DNA of 64,000 nt from Neotamlana laminarinivorans (GTDB lineage Bacteria > Bacteroidota > Bacteroidia > Flavobacteriales > Flavobacteriaceae), in assembly GCF_020523925.1 (NCBI RefSeq), contig NZ_JAJAPW010000003.1, forward strand, positions 124,001 through 188,000, read 5' to 3'. Shown piece by piece: positions 36,932 through 46,368 of this stretch. A program made the translations under genes and the position numbers. The notes under the pieces are model-generated. The model was not told where the DNA came from. It saw only the letters and a list, made by a program, of their open reading frames with translations, and ran no database searches. Within the stretch, counting starts at the first letter, position 1; the number at the start of each line of letters is the position of its first letter.

Positions 36932-37510
36932 ATGAAACCTTTTTTGAAAGTTATACAATTACATAAAAACGAAAATCAGCTTATTAAGGGAGCGATTAAA
37001 AATAATCGTGAGGCACAGCATGTTTTGTTTGAATTGTATGCGCCAAAAATGTTAAGCGTTTGTCGTTATTATGTAAAAGATTTACAGCATGCCGAAAGTG
37101 TTATGCTCGACGGATTTTTTAAAGTGTTCACCAATTTATCAAACTTTAAAAACCAAGGTAGTTTTGAAGGATGGATTCGTAAAATAATGATTAGGCAAGC
37201 CATTTCTTTTTTAAGACAGCAAAAAAAGGTAGAATTTTCGGTTGATGATATGGGAATTCATGATAATTCCGAAAATAATATAAATACAAATATAGAAGTC
37301 AGTCAAATTCAAGAATTAATTGACGAATTGCCAGAAGGTTACAAAATAGTATTTATAATGTATGCCATTGAAGGGTATAAGCATCAAGAAATAGCAGAGT
37401 TATTAAATATTTCGTTGGGCACTTCAAAATCGCAATTATTTAAAGCACGAAAAATGCTTCAAGACAAAATTTTAAAAATTAATAATACTACAAGTTATGG
37501 CGCCATATAA
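36932..37510 (+). CDS. Sigma-70 family RNA polymerase sigma factor
   Basis: The 192-residue protein has a region 2 (AQHVLFELYAPKMLSVCRYYVKD, then VMLDGFFKVFTNLSNF) and a region 4 (LPEGYKIVFIMYAIEGYKHQEIAELLNISLGTSKSQLFKARKML). It is an ECF-like sigma factor different from the one at 26639. Its end overlaps the next gene by 14 bases, and that gene encodes a single-pass membrane protein, so the second protein is a likely anti-sigma partner. The pair does not include a FecR domain or a receptor. Confidence 0.9.
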   Translation: MKPFLKVIQLHKNENQLIKGAIKNNREAQHVLFELYAPKMLSVCRYYVKDLQHAESVMLDGFFKVFTNLSNFKNQGSFEGWIRKIMIRQAISFLRQQKKVEFSVDDMGIHDNSENNINTNIEVSQIQELIDELPEGYKIVFIMYAIEGYKHQEIAELLNISLGTSKSQLFKARKMLQDKILKINNTTSYGAI

Positions 37511-38243
37511 ATATGAAGAGGAGTTTAAAAACAAGCTAGAAAAGCGCAGTTTACAGCCATCGGTTAATGCTTGGGAAAAGCTTTCAAATCGTTTAGAGAA
37601 AGAAGAAAAACAAACCAATAAAAAACTGTATTGGTGGTTGGGTGTTGCCGCTAGTTTGGTAGGTGTAGCATTAATAACAACTCAGTTTTTTAATACAGGA
37701 ACAGGAGTTAAAATTGATGATGAAACAATAGAAATTGTAACACAGCAAGAAGAATTACAGCTCGAAAAAATAGATGATGAAGTTATTGTGGATAATGACA
37801 ATAAAGAGGAACCAGTAAATAAAAAATACGTAAAAAAAGCACAGAAAGTTAAAAAGCTAAAGCCAGCTATTTTAACTAAAGTGACAAATACAGCTGTCGC
37901 GAAAGTGGATTCTATTGATGAAATAAAAACAATAACACCAATACAACCGAAGGCATTATTAAGTTTTGAAGAACAAAAAATACAAACAGTTGTAGCTCAA
38001 ATAAAAATATTAAATGAGTCCCAACAAGTTACAGAAGCCGATATTGATGCGCTTTTAAAACAAGCACAACGAGATATACAATTAAGTAAATTAATAAATA
38101 GCGAAACTGGTGTTGTAGATGCTAATAGTTTGCTTCAAGACGTTGAAGCAGAATTAGATCAAACGTTTAGAATGCGTGTTTTTGAGGCTATAAAAGATAG
38201 TTACGTTACGGTAAAAACTGCAGTTGCCCAACGTAACGAATAA
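37497..38243 (+). CDS. Single-pass membrane protein, putative anti-sigma partner
   Basis: This 248-residue protein has a charged N-terminal cytoplasmic part (residues 1-43, with YEEEFKNKLEKRSLQPSVNAWEKLSNRL), one transmembrane segment (about 44-64, WWLGVAASLVGVALITTQFF), and a Lys/Glu-rich periplasmic part with coiled-coil character. The start codon lies inside the end of the sigma gene (14-base overlap), so translation is probably coupled. Position and topology suggest an anti-sigma factor, but no known anti-sigma motif was recognised. The function is inferred from context only. Confidence 0.6.
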   Translation: MAPYKYEEEFKNKLEKRSLQPSVNAWEKLSNRLEKEEKQTNKKLYWWLGVAASLVGVALITTQFFNTGTGVKIDDETIEIVTQQEELQLEKIDDEVIVDNDNKEEPVNKKYVKKAQKVKKLKPAILTKVTNTAVAKVDSIDEIKTITPIQPKALLSFEEQKIQTVVAQIKILNESQQVTEADIDALLKQAQRDIQLSKLINSETGVVDANSLLQDVEAELDQTFRMRVFEAIKDSYVTVKTAVAQRNE

Positions 38244-38349
38244 ATTTAAGCGAAAGCGAAAATTATAATTATTACAAGTTAAATTCAATCAAATTAAATC
38301 AATAATTAGATACTGAAATGACTTCAGTATTTTCAAAAAACGAACAGTT

Positions 38350-39435
38350 ATGCAAACTATTACAAAATGTTTAGCGTTTTTGGCGCTATGGTTAAGTGCG
38401 CAATTAATTAATGCGCAAGACAGTACTCAGGTGTCGTCAAATCAAATTAAAATTGAAGCTTTAAAACTAGAGAAAAATAAAGTTCAAGAACAAGAACGTG
38501 CATTGTTAAAAGCTAAAGTTGAAGCTATAAATATTAAACTAGAAAAAGGAGAAATTACCAATACAGAGGCTGAAACCTTAAAAAAAGAAGCTGCAAAAAA
38601 ACATGCTTTAAATATAGAAAGCAGAATGGCTATTGTAGATAGTAAAATAGATTTACTGGCAAGAAATGACAACGATTATGGTGTAAAAATACATGACGAT
38701 GAAATTAATATTCTTAGAATTGGCACAGATGAAAACACTAGCGACGATTTAGTTTATGTAGGAAAGCCAAGTAATGATAAACCTAGAATTTATGATAAAC
38801 GAACATCTAACGATTTGGTCATTGCTTTTGGACAAAATAATGCGCTTATTGATGGTGAAAGCCTTAACGATTCACCATACAAAATAGGAGGTTCACGTTT
38901 TTTCGAAATTGGTTGGGCGTGGAAAACACGTGTGTTTAAAAACACTAATTTTTTAAGGTTAAAATATGGACTTTCTGTACAAATGAATGGTTTAAAACCT
39001 GAAGGAAATCAATATTTTGTAAATCAAAACGGTAACATTGTACTAGAGGAATTTGCCTATGAACTTGACAAATCTAAACTAACAGTTTATAATTTTGTTG
39101 CTCCAATACATTTTGAATTTGGGCCTTCAAAAAAAATAGAAAAAGACGATTATTTTAGATATTCTACTACCAATAAATTAAAATTCGGAATTGGTGGTTA
39201 TGGCGGATTTAATATTGGTGCTCGACAAAAATTGAAGTACGACCTTGACGGTGACAACAAAAAAGAGAAACAAAAAGGTAATTTTAATACCACCAAATTA
39301 GTTTACGGTTTAAGCGCTTATATTGGTTTTGATGATTTAGCGTTTTATGCAAAATACGATTTGTCTCCAATTTTTAACGATCAAGTTATTAGTCAAAACA
39401 ACATTTCGTTAGGTGTTAGGTTTGATATTAATTAA
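38350..39435 (+). CDS. Secreted protein: coiled-coil plus outer-membrane barrel, unknown
   Basis: The 361-residue product has a signal peptide ending in INAQ (about residue 22), a Glu/Lys-rich probable coiled coil (about residues 34-95) and then barrel-like strands, ending in VSLGVRFDI-type sequence (LGVRFDIN). I do not recognise a named family. It follows the sigma factor and the membrane protein on the same strand by 106 bases and may be a member of their regulon. A stem-loop ends the unit. Confidence 0.6.
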   Translation: MQTITKCLAFLALWLSAQLINAQDSTQVSSNQIKIEALKLEKNKVQEQERALLKAKVEAINIKLEKGEITNTEAETLKKEAAKKHALNIESRMAIVDSKIDLLARNDNDYGVKIHDDEINILRIGTDENTSDDLVYVGKPSNDKPRIYDKRTSNDLVIAFGQNNALIDGESLNDSPYKIGGSRFFEIGWAWKTRVFKNTNFLRLKYGLSVQMNGLKPEGNQYFVNQNGNIVLEEFAYELDKSKLTVYNFVAPIHFEFGPSKKIEKDDYFRYSTTNKLKFGIGGYGGFNIGARQKLKYDLDGDNKKEKQKGNFNTTKLVYGLSAYIGFDDLAFYAKYDLSPIFNDQVISQNNISLGVRFDIN

Positions 39436-39438
39436 AAT

Positions 39439-39495
39439 AAAAAAAGCTGTCTTGTAAGTGTTTAATCAGCACTTGCTAAGGCAGCTTTTTTTTTA
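39439..39495. terminator. Bidirectional terminator between convergent genes
   Basis: A long imperfect stem pairs AAAGCTGTCTT-GTAAGTG with CACTTGCTAAGGCAGCTTT, including one bulge and G-U pairs. A-rich and T-rich flanks let it act in both directions. Confidence 0.85.
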
Positions 39496-39508
39496 AAGTC
39501 AATTGAAT

Positions 39509-41977
39509 TTAAAACTCGCGTTTACCAAATTCACTATCTATAAATTTAGATTTGTTTTTGCCATTTTTAAAGGTGTAAGACAGGTTTAGTAAAACCATAT
39601 CGACTTCGTAAATGTAATTTGTGGTGGTGTAAAATTCGCCTGCTCTGTAGGTGGTTATACGTTGTTCGTTTGTGTCGAGCAAGCCCATATCTATATTTTG
39701 CCATTGTAAAGTGGCGGTTAATCTATCGTTTAAAAACGATTTTTGAAATGTTAAGTTAGGTGAGTAATAACGCGAATCTTCACCTTGAGCTGTTATTCTT
39801 TCAGATAAATAATTAAAAGTAAATTGCAACGAAGCATTCTCCCAGAATTTGTAAGTTGTGTTTAAGTTTACAGAATACATGGTGGCATCGCTATCTACTG
39901 GCATCGCATCAAATTCACCATCAATGTTGTAATTATAAACGTTTGCGCCTATAAAAGCGTTAAAGTTTTTTGTGGGTTTTAATTGTGCACCAATTTCAAG
40001 GCCTACGGCTTTTGCATTACCAACATTGGAATAAATTCTATTTAAAATGGTATCGTTATAAACCGTATTTACACGATTTACCAAGTTTTTTACCGAGCGA
40101 TAATAACCTGTCGCGAAAATAGAGTTACCACCTTTTATTTTTTTAGTAATACCAAGTTCTACTAAATCTATAAATTCTGGTTTAAGTTCTGGGTCACCTT
40201 GTTCTAAAGTTTCAGAGTGCTCGCGTTCTGGGAACGGATTCATTTTAAAGGTTGTTGTACGTTCTACACGCTTGCTGTAAGCTGCTTTTATATTGGTTTT
40301 ATAGTTAATTTCGTATTGCAATGATGCCGAAGGATATAGTTTTGTGAAATCGTAATTATAGGTTTCATCAATGGTTCCTGCTTTGTCTTTTAGCTCTAAA
40401 GTTCTGTCCATAACTTCAATTCGGGCGCCAGCGCTATAACTCCATTTGTTTTGTTGTCCAGTAAATTGAGTATAAACCGAATGTATAGAACGTTGTAAAT
40501 TTACTTCGCTCGAAAACTCTGGAACCAATGCAAAATCATCATTAAAATCGGTTCTTCTTTCGTAAACAAAATCGCCAGTATGGTCTAAATTTCGGTATTG
40601 ATAACCTGTTTCTAAAGCGCCTAATTTAAAAGGTTTAAAACTGTAATCAATTTGAAAACGAATACCGTTAAGCGGGTTGTCGTTGGTGTTGTATTCATCT
40701 TGATATAGAATTGAGTTATCTGGAAATCCTAAATTCTGATTTACAGTTGGTCCGCCTAAAAGGGTGTATTCATATAAAAATGAAGTAGATAATTGGGCGG
40801 TGTTTTTAAATGTATGCTTGTAATCGAAACTTCCTAAAGCAAAATCGCTGTTACGTTCTCGAAGGTTGTGATTAAAGTATTGGAAGGTGTAAAGTCGGTT
40901 AGTTTCATCATCTAAATCAACAGCATGATTATCAAAATACACAATATCTGCCAAACGTGCTTTGTTGCGTTTACCAGCGAAAAAGCCTAATGAAAATACG
41001 TTTGTGCTGTCTGGAGTAAAATCGACAGTAAAACGTCCGCTATAATTTTCTTCATCAAAACTACGTTCGCCAGTCGATGGGAATTGCGTTTTAATGTTAT
41101 CAATAATGGTAAAAACATCACCTTCGCGTCTTCCGCCAAGGTCGTTACGCTGGTAACTAGCACCTAAGGAAATATTCCATTTTTCATTTTGAATATTATA
41201 AGTAGCGTCTAGCCCGTAACGTTGGTGGTATTTGTCGTTGTCGTAGGTTTCAATAGAAGGAAAACCACTTTTAAGGTTTATTTGTCCATAAGCGCCATTT
41301 GTAGCGCCTTTTTTAGTAATTATATTTAAAATACCTGCTTTACCCTCAGGATCGTATTTTGCCGATGGAGCTGTAATCACTTCAACACGTTCTATGGCAT
41401 TTGCAGGTAATTGAGCAATTAGCGAACTGGCATTCCCTTGAACGGGTTTACCGTTTAGTAAAACCACAAACCCAGAGCTTCCGCGTACGCTAATATCACC
41501 TTGTCCATCTATGCTAACCGATGGTAAGTTTTTAATAACATCTATACCACTTCCGCCTTGAGCGTTTTTAAACTTTTGAGCATCAAAAACTTGTCGGTCT
41601 ATTTTATTAACAACTGCAGCACGTTCGGCTTCTACTACAATTTCGTTTAGGTTGTTTCCTAAGCTTAGTTTTATAGTGCCTAAGTTTTTTGTTGCATTTG
41701 AAATTTCAATATTTTTTATGGCTTTTACTTGGTAACCAATAAATGAAGCTTCCAGGTAATAGCTGCCTTTTTTTATGTTTTCAATTTTAAAAACACCATT
41801 TAAATCGGTAATAACACCAGTTATTAATTCTTGATTGTTTTGGTTGTATAGAGCAACAGTGGCGTATTCTAACGGCGCATTGTTTTCGTCTACTATTTTG
41901 CCTGTAATTTGGGAAAAAGAAACGGAACAGGTTAATAGGGTTAGTAGTAAGAGTAAGGTGTTTTGTTTGGCTTTCAT
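39509..41977 (-). CDS. TonB-dependent outer-membrane receptor
   Basis: The 822-residue protein has a signal peptide ending in SVSFSQ, a carboxypeptidase-like regulatory domain (ITGKIVDENNAPLEYATVAL, residues about 23-105), a plug (VVNKIDRQVFDAQKF, then GQGDISVRGSSGFVVLLNGKPVQGN) and an outer-membrane barrel of the Bacteroidota OMP_b-brl_3 type. The substrate is unknown. An AraC-type regulator gene starts upstream on the same strand, 76 bases away, suggesting a linked regulatory pair. No SusD-like partner is present. Confidence 0.9.
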   Translation of the reverse strand: MKAKQNTLLLLLTLLTCSVSFSQITGKIVDENNAPLEYATVALYNQNNQELITGVITDLNGVFKIENIKKGSYYLEASFIGYQVKAIKNIEISNATKNLGTIKLSLGNNLNEIVVEAERAAVVNKIDRQVFDAQKFKNAQGGSGIDVIKNLPSVSIDGQGDISVRGSSGFVVLLNGKPVQGNASSLIAQLPANAIERVEVITAPSAKYDPEGKAGILNIITKKGATNGAYGQINLKSGFPSIETYDNDKYHQRYGLDATYNIQNEKWNISLGASYQRNDLGGRREGDVFTIIDNIKTQFPSTGERSFDEENYSGRFTVDFTPDSTNVFSLGFFAGKRNKARLADIVYFDNHAVDLDDETNRLYTFQYFNHNLRERNSDFALGSFDYKHTFKNTAQLSTSFLYEYTLLGGPTVNQNLGFPDNSILYQDEYNTNDNPLNGIRFQIDYSFKPFKLGALETGYQYRNLDHTGDFVYERRTDFNDDFALVPEFSSEVNLQRSIHSVYTQFTGQQNKWSYSAGARIEVMDRTLELKDKAGTIDETYNYDFTKLYPSASLQYEINYKTNIKAAYSKRVERTTTFKMNPFPEREHSETLEQGDPELKPEFIDLVELGITKKIKGGNSIFATGYYRSVKNLVNRVNTVYNDTILNRIYSNVGNAKAVGLEIGAQLKPTKNFNAFIGANVYNYNIDGEFDAMPVDSDATMYSVNLNTTYKFWENASLQFTFNYLSERITAQGEDSRYYSPNLTFQKSFLNDRLTATLQWQNIDMGLLDTNEQRITTYRAGEFYTTTNYIYEVDMVLLNLSYTFKNGKNKSKFIDSEFGKREF

Positions 41978-42053
41978 ATGTTTTAATTTGAGAGCGCAAT
42001 TTACAGGACTTCTTTCTCTTTTTTTGGTGTATTTGAAAAATAAATGGTAAAAA

Positions 42054-42872
42054 TTAAAATGTCCTTTTTTTAAACTGTAATGGAGTTAAATTGGTATGTC
42101 TTTTAAAAAATTTTGTAAAGTTAGAGGTGTCGTTAAAACCCAAATCGAAAGCAATGTCACTTACATTTTTAGAAGTGTATATTAACTGACGTTTAATTTC
42201 TTTTGTTATAAATTCTGCAATAATATCAGAAGCCGATTTTTCGAACGCTTTTTTGCAAACTGCATTTAAATTTTGGGGAGATGTATTAAGTTTTTTGGCA
42301 TAATAGTTTACACTATTTTTTAAGGTTGCTGTTAGTAGCTGCAAAAATTGTTGTTCAAGCCCTTGATTATTTGTGGAAGTTTTATGGTTTGTATAATAAA
42401 TTAATTTGGCAAGAATGGCTTTTAACGTACTTTCAATAACTTCGGTATTAGCATTGTTTTGTTTCATTTCTAAACATAATGCTTTAAAGAGCATTGGTAA
42501 AACATTGTCGTTGCTCGAGATATCAATTTTTTCTGAATCTTTTAATTTATTAAGATCAACTTGAATGGATGTGTCTAAGATATGTTCTAAAAAAGATTGT
42601 TTTATAATAATAACATAACCTTCTGGCTTGGTGGTAATATTCCAATGGTGAACTTGGTCTTTATGAATTAAAAATGTTACTGGGGGTTTAATTTCTAAAG
42701 CCTTTAAATCGAGATAGTGTTGCCCGCTTCCTTGGGTAAAAAATACCAATTCTAAATATTTATTGTGTTTATGAGGTTTTGTGTAGCGTTTAGAAACATC
42801 GAAAGGTTCAACTTTTAAAAATTCGTGCGACGAAATTTTATTTTTTATTACAATGTTTTCTGGTGCCGGCAT
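42054..42872 (-). CDS. AraC-family regulator with cupin N-terminus
   Basis: This 272-residue regulator has a cupin-like N-terminal half (HKHNKYLELVFFTQGSGQHYLDLK, then IHKDQVHHWNI) and a C-terminal AraC DNA-binding domain with two helix-turn-helix units (KKLNTSPQNLNAVCKKAF and VSDIAFDLGFNDTSNFTKFFKRHTNLTPLQFKK). It lies upstream of the TonB receptor gene on the same strand and divergent from the MFS transporter, either of which it may control. Ligand unknown. Confidence 0.9.
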   Translation of the reverse strand: MPAPENIVIKNKISSHEFLKVEPFDVSKRYTKPHKHNKYLELVFFTQGSGQHYLDLKALEIKPPVTFLIHKDQVHHWNITTKPEGYVIIIKQSFLEHILDTSIQVDLNKLKDSEKIDISSNDNVLPMLFKALCLEMKQNNANTEVIESTLKAILAKLIYYTNHKTSTNNQGLEQQFLQLLTATLKNSVNYYAKKLNTSPQNLNAVCKKAFEKSASDIIAEFITKEIKRQLIYTSKNVSDIAFDLGFNDTSNFTKFFKRHTNLTPLQFKKRTF

Positions 42873-43034
42873 AATTAAAAGATGATGAAATTAAAATCAA
42901 AATGGTAAAGATAGCGATGCGGTTTTAAATTTATTCTTAATGTTTTATTAATGTAAAATATGCATTTCCATTTTAGTCAAGCATTTTAGAAAATTTGAAA
43001 AGTGCTTCTGTATTTAATACGGCAATTTTGCAGT

Positions 43035-44183
43035 ATGAAAAAGATAACAAACTTCGGCATATTTACAATACTATTAGTAAGTAGTTTAACCATAATGGTA
43101 GGCACAGTAATTGCGCCAGCATTATCGGGCATTGTAGAACATAGAAATTTAGGGTTTTCACCCAGTTGGTTAATTACATTGCCATCGTTAGGCGTGGTTT
43201 TATTTGCTCCTTTAATTGGGAGATTATTACCCAAGTTAGGCAGCTTAAAATTATTAAGTTTAGGTTTGGTGCCTTACGCTATTTTAGGTGTAGTTGGTGC
43301 GTTTATTAGCAACGATTATATTTTAATTTTAGATAGAATTTTACTAGGTGGCGCAACAGTGGCAGTTCAAGTTTCGATAACGGGTTATATAGCCGATTGT
43401 TTTACCGGAGAAACTAGGATGAAAATGATTGCATGGCAAGGTATGGCCATAGAATTAGGCGGCGTAGTTTTTTTAGCTATTGGCGGAATTTTAGGAGAAA
43501 TAAACTGGCAATTTCCGTTCTATATATACTTAATTGCGCTATTGTGTTTGGTATTTGTATTGAGGACTTTGCCACAACCAAATGTAACTAACAGTACAGA
43601 AAAAGTTTTTACCGATTCGCTTGAAACTAATAAATACAGAGTTAAACTAATTTTTATAGCATCGCTTTTAGCCATGATGTTGTTTTTTGTTGGTTTTGTA
43701 ACCTTACCATTATATTTACCAGAAACATTTGATTTTACAGAGTCTGTAACAGGTTATTTTATGGCTTCAATTTCGTTAATTGCAATTATAACAGCAAGCC
43801 AAATGCCACGAATGGTAAAACTTTTAGGCGATGGTAAAACAGTAGTTTTAGGGTTTCTATTTTTTATGCTAGGTTACTTGGTATTAGCAACAACCGCTAG
43901 TATTCCATTTTTAGCTTTAACTGTTATTTTTATTGGTGTAGGCTTTGGTTTTACCATTCCGTTGTTAAACCACATGATGGTTGAGGCAAGCACAGCGAAA
44001 ACACAAGGCAAAAATTTAGGTTTATTTTCAATGGGCGTTTTTGGTGGGCAATTTTTATCGACGTTTATAGAATATGTATCGCACGACTATAAAGCTATTT
44101 ATGCTGTTGCTGTTGCTGTTGGGTTAGCTTTAATAATAGCAAGTGCCATGTTTATTATGTTTAGAAATGTTGCTAAAAAATAA
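43035..44183 (+). CDS. MFS transporter
   Basis: The start is set at ATG 43035; an upstream in-frame GTG at 43002 would add 11 residues without a membrane role. The 382-residue protein has about 12 hydrophobic segments and the MFS pattern LAPLIGRLLPKLGSLKLL (loop 2-3) with RILLGGATVAVQVSITGYIADCF (fourth helix). It resembles drug or sugar efflux permeases, but the substrate is unknown. It is divergent from an AraC regulator, and a second AraC gene follows on the same strand, so regulation by either is plausible. Confidence 0.88.
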   Translation: MKKITNFGIFTILLVSSLTIMVGTVIAPALSGIVEHRNLGFSPSWLITLPSLGVVLFAPLIGRLLPKLGSLKLLSLGLVPYAILGVVGAFISNDYILILDRILLGGATVAVQVSITGYIADCFTGETRMKMIAWQGMAIELGGVVFLAIGGILGEINWQFPFYIYLIALLCLVFVLRTLPQPNVTNSTEKVFTDSLETNKYRVKLIFIASLLAMMLFFVGFVTLPLYLPETFDFTESVTGYFMASISLIAIITASQMPRMVKLLGDGKTVVLGFLFFMLGYLVLATTASIPFLALTVIFIGVGFGFTIPLLNHMMVEASTAKTQGKNLGLFSMGVFGGQFLSTFIEYVSHDYKAIYAVAVAVGLALIIASAMFIMFRNVAKK

Positions 44184-44231
44184 ACTTGATTAAATTCTTT
44201 TTACTTTTGAGCTTTTAAAGCCTTAAAGTAA

Positions 44232-44990
44232 ATGCCATTACCTAGTTGGGAAAATAAAATTCTGTTAACAGAAAATTTTGAAAGTAATAACGATTTACTC
44301 TCAGGAAACTCTATGGGTATTTATTTTGAGTTTGAAGACCGCAAATTGATTATTCATTTTAAACCATTAAATGAAGTTTTTAAAGCTGAAGTATTTCAAG
44401 CTAATAAAGGTTTTTTGTTAAATTTTGAGCGTGATTTAATTGATGAAGACGATATTGAATACGCTTTAGATGTGATGTCGCTTTTTAATAAATATCCAGA
44501 TTTTATTATAGGTGAAGCTGATAAAATTGAGCAAATAAATAAAGTTGTTTTTCTTTTGAAGCAGGAGTTTTATAGCGAAACAGCATCATACATTATGCTA
44601 AAAACGCTTTTAAAGGTGTTGCTTTTACATTTAATACGTTACCAAAACAATAATTTTTTAGAACAAGATTTAAATCAGAATCGAGTATTTACTTTTCTTG
44701 AACTTATGGAAACGCATTTTTTGCAAGAAACCAATGCCGAATTTTATGCCAACCAAATAGGAGTAAGTGTAAAGCGTTTAAATCAAATTTTAAAAGAAAA
44801 ATTAAATCTTACCGCCGTACAAATAATTAAACAACGACAGGTTACCGAAGCCAAACGCATGTTAGTAAAAAGCAATATCACAACTAAAGAGTTGGCCTTT
44901 AAACTAGGTTTTGATTCTTTAAGTAGCTTCTCTCGTTTTTTTAAACAAAATGTGGGTGTAAGTCCATCAAGTTTTAAAGCTTCAGAATAA
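44232..44990 (+). CDS. AraC-family transcriptional regulator
   Basis: The 252-residue protein has a poorly conserved N-terminal ligand region and a C-terminal AraC domain with NQIGVSVKRLNQILKEKLNLTAVQIIKQRQVTEAKRML and FKLGFDSLSSFSRFFKQNVGVSPSSFK. It starts 48 bases after the MFS gene on the same strand and may regulate that transporter. It is not a duplicate of the AraC protein at 42054; the N-terminal parts differ. Confidence 0.9.
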   Translation: MPLPSWENKILLTENFESNNDLLSGNSMGIYFEFEDRKLIIHFKPLNEVFKAEVFQANKGFLLNFERDLIDEDDIEYALDVMSLFNKYPDFIIGEADKIEQINKVVFLLKQEFYSETASYIMLKTLLKVLLLHLIRYQNNNFLEQDLNQNRVFTFLELMETHFLQETNAEFYANQIGVSVKRLNQILKEKLNLTAVQIIKQRQVTEAKRMLVKSNITTKELAFKLGFDSLSSFSRFFKQNVGVSPSSFKASE

Positions 44991-45005
44991 AAAAATATGA
45001 GTTAA

Positions 45006-46181
45006 TTATTCATCTTCAATTCTATTTTCATCAAAAGCAGAAGGTAATAGTTTAGGAATAAATTTTACAACTAATGGGAGTAAAATAGCGCCGCCTGGTA
45101 GTAAAAAAATAGCTAAACTTGGTATGCTTTTAAAAATATCTAAAAGTTGTTCTTGTACCTTTTTTTGTTCCTCTTTGGTTAAATCTCGAATTGTAGATTG
45201 GGTAAGCAAAACCATAAGTTCTTTACTGTCTAATAATTCTTGGTATAAGCGTTTTCTGTTTCTAGAAATAAGTTTAGTTACCATTTTGCTAGAATTATCG
45301 TAAAAACTTTTAACCAAATTTTTCGAGCTTAATAAGGCAATATTGTTTTTATTTTGAGTGTAAAAGGAGTTTATGGTTATAATAGATTCTTTTAAAATAT
45401 CTTTTTCAAGATTTAAATCTTTTCTAAGTGAAATTAAAAATTTTTGTTCTTGTATATCAATAACTTTATCTGTCCAGGTTGCCATACAAGCTAAATCAAT
45501 CATATATTGTTTTTCTAAAGAAGTATTTATATGAGATATAGCGTGTTTGTAATCGTTAGTTTCTTCGTTAAAATAGCGTAATGACGATTCGAAAAGGCGA
45601 ATTAAACTCTCGTCGTATTGATTTTTTTCTGCTTTAGAGTTTAAAACATTTAACGAAATAGACGCTATTGAAGCTTCGATTTTGGTTAGGTAATCTGTTG
45701 AAATTGTTTTGTTTTCTAAATAGCGTTTATAGGCCAAAACATCAATAAAAAGTAAGGCATTAACAATAAAATATTTAAAGTTTTTGGTTAAAATATTTGT
45801 GTCTATTTGAATACGCTTATGGAATATTTTTTCAAGTTGTTCCGTAGTTTTTTTTTCACTTAATAATATTCTAAAAAAAGAGGTTTTAGTTTCGTTTATG
45901 CTGTTGTAAAAATCTATAACACTTTCTACAAAATCATTTTCAATATTGGCTTTTTTATGAGTATAGAGTAAGGCTAAACATAAATTTATTTTACAAATTT
46001 CTTCTTCGGTTAAATCACCCTTTTCTATAATATGCTCAATAACATATAAATTACTGCCATAAATAAATCCAGATGATCTAAGGTTTTTATATAGCGCGTC
46101 ATCACTTAACTTAAAAAGTGAACTAGTGTTACCACAAATTTTAAGCAGTTTTTTTATCCAACCAGAAGCCGATGGGTTCAT
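45006..46181 (-). CDS. LETM1-related protein
   Basis: The 391-residue protein is mostly helical. Its C-terminal segment (LLTQSTIRDLTKEEQKKVQEQLLDIFKSIPSLAIFLLPGGAILLPLVVKFIPKLLPS) carries the LETM1-type hydrophobic hairpin. Proteins of this type in Flavobacteriia are named LETM1-related biofilm-associated proteins, though experimental support is thin. The C-terminal hydrophobic stretch could insert into or lie on a membrane. The gene converges with the AraC gene at 44232-44990. Confidence 0.82.
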   Translation of the reverse strand: MNPSASGWIKKLLKICGNTSSLFKLSDDALYKNLRSSGFIYGSNLYVIEHIIEKGDLTEEEICKINLCLALLYTHKKANIENDFVESVIDFYNSINETKTSFFRILLSEKKTTEQLEKIFHKRIQIDTNILTKNFKYFIVNALLFIDVLAYKRYLENKTISTDYLTKIEASIASISLNVLNSKAEKNQYDESLIRLFESSLRYFNEETNDYKHAISHINTSLEKQYMIDLACMATWTDKVIDIQEQKFLISLRKDLNLEKDILKESIITINSFYTQNKNNIALLSSKNLVKSFYDNSSKMVTKLISRNRKRLYQELLDSKELMVLLTQSTIRDLTKEEQKKVQEQLLDIFKSIPSLAIFLLPGGAILLPLVVKFIPKLLPSAFDENRIEDE

Positions 46182-46368
46182 GTAATTATGTTGAAATGTT
46201 ATGAAAGTATAAATGTAATATTTTGAATTATAGCTTCCGCAAGTTTTATTTTAAAAAAGCATCAAAAGTTTATGAAGCTAAAAGTAAGTTAAAAAAAACT
46301 AAATGTTTGAAATAAAAATTACTAGAAAGTACTTTTGACCAAAACCAATATTAATCAATCAATATTTA

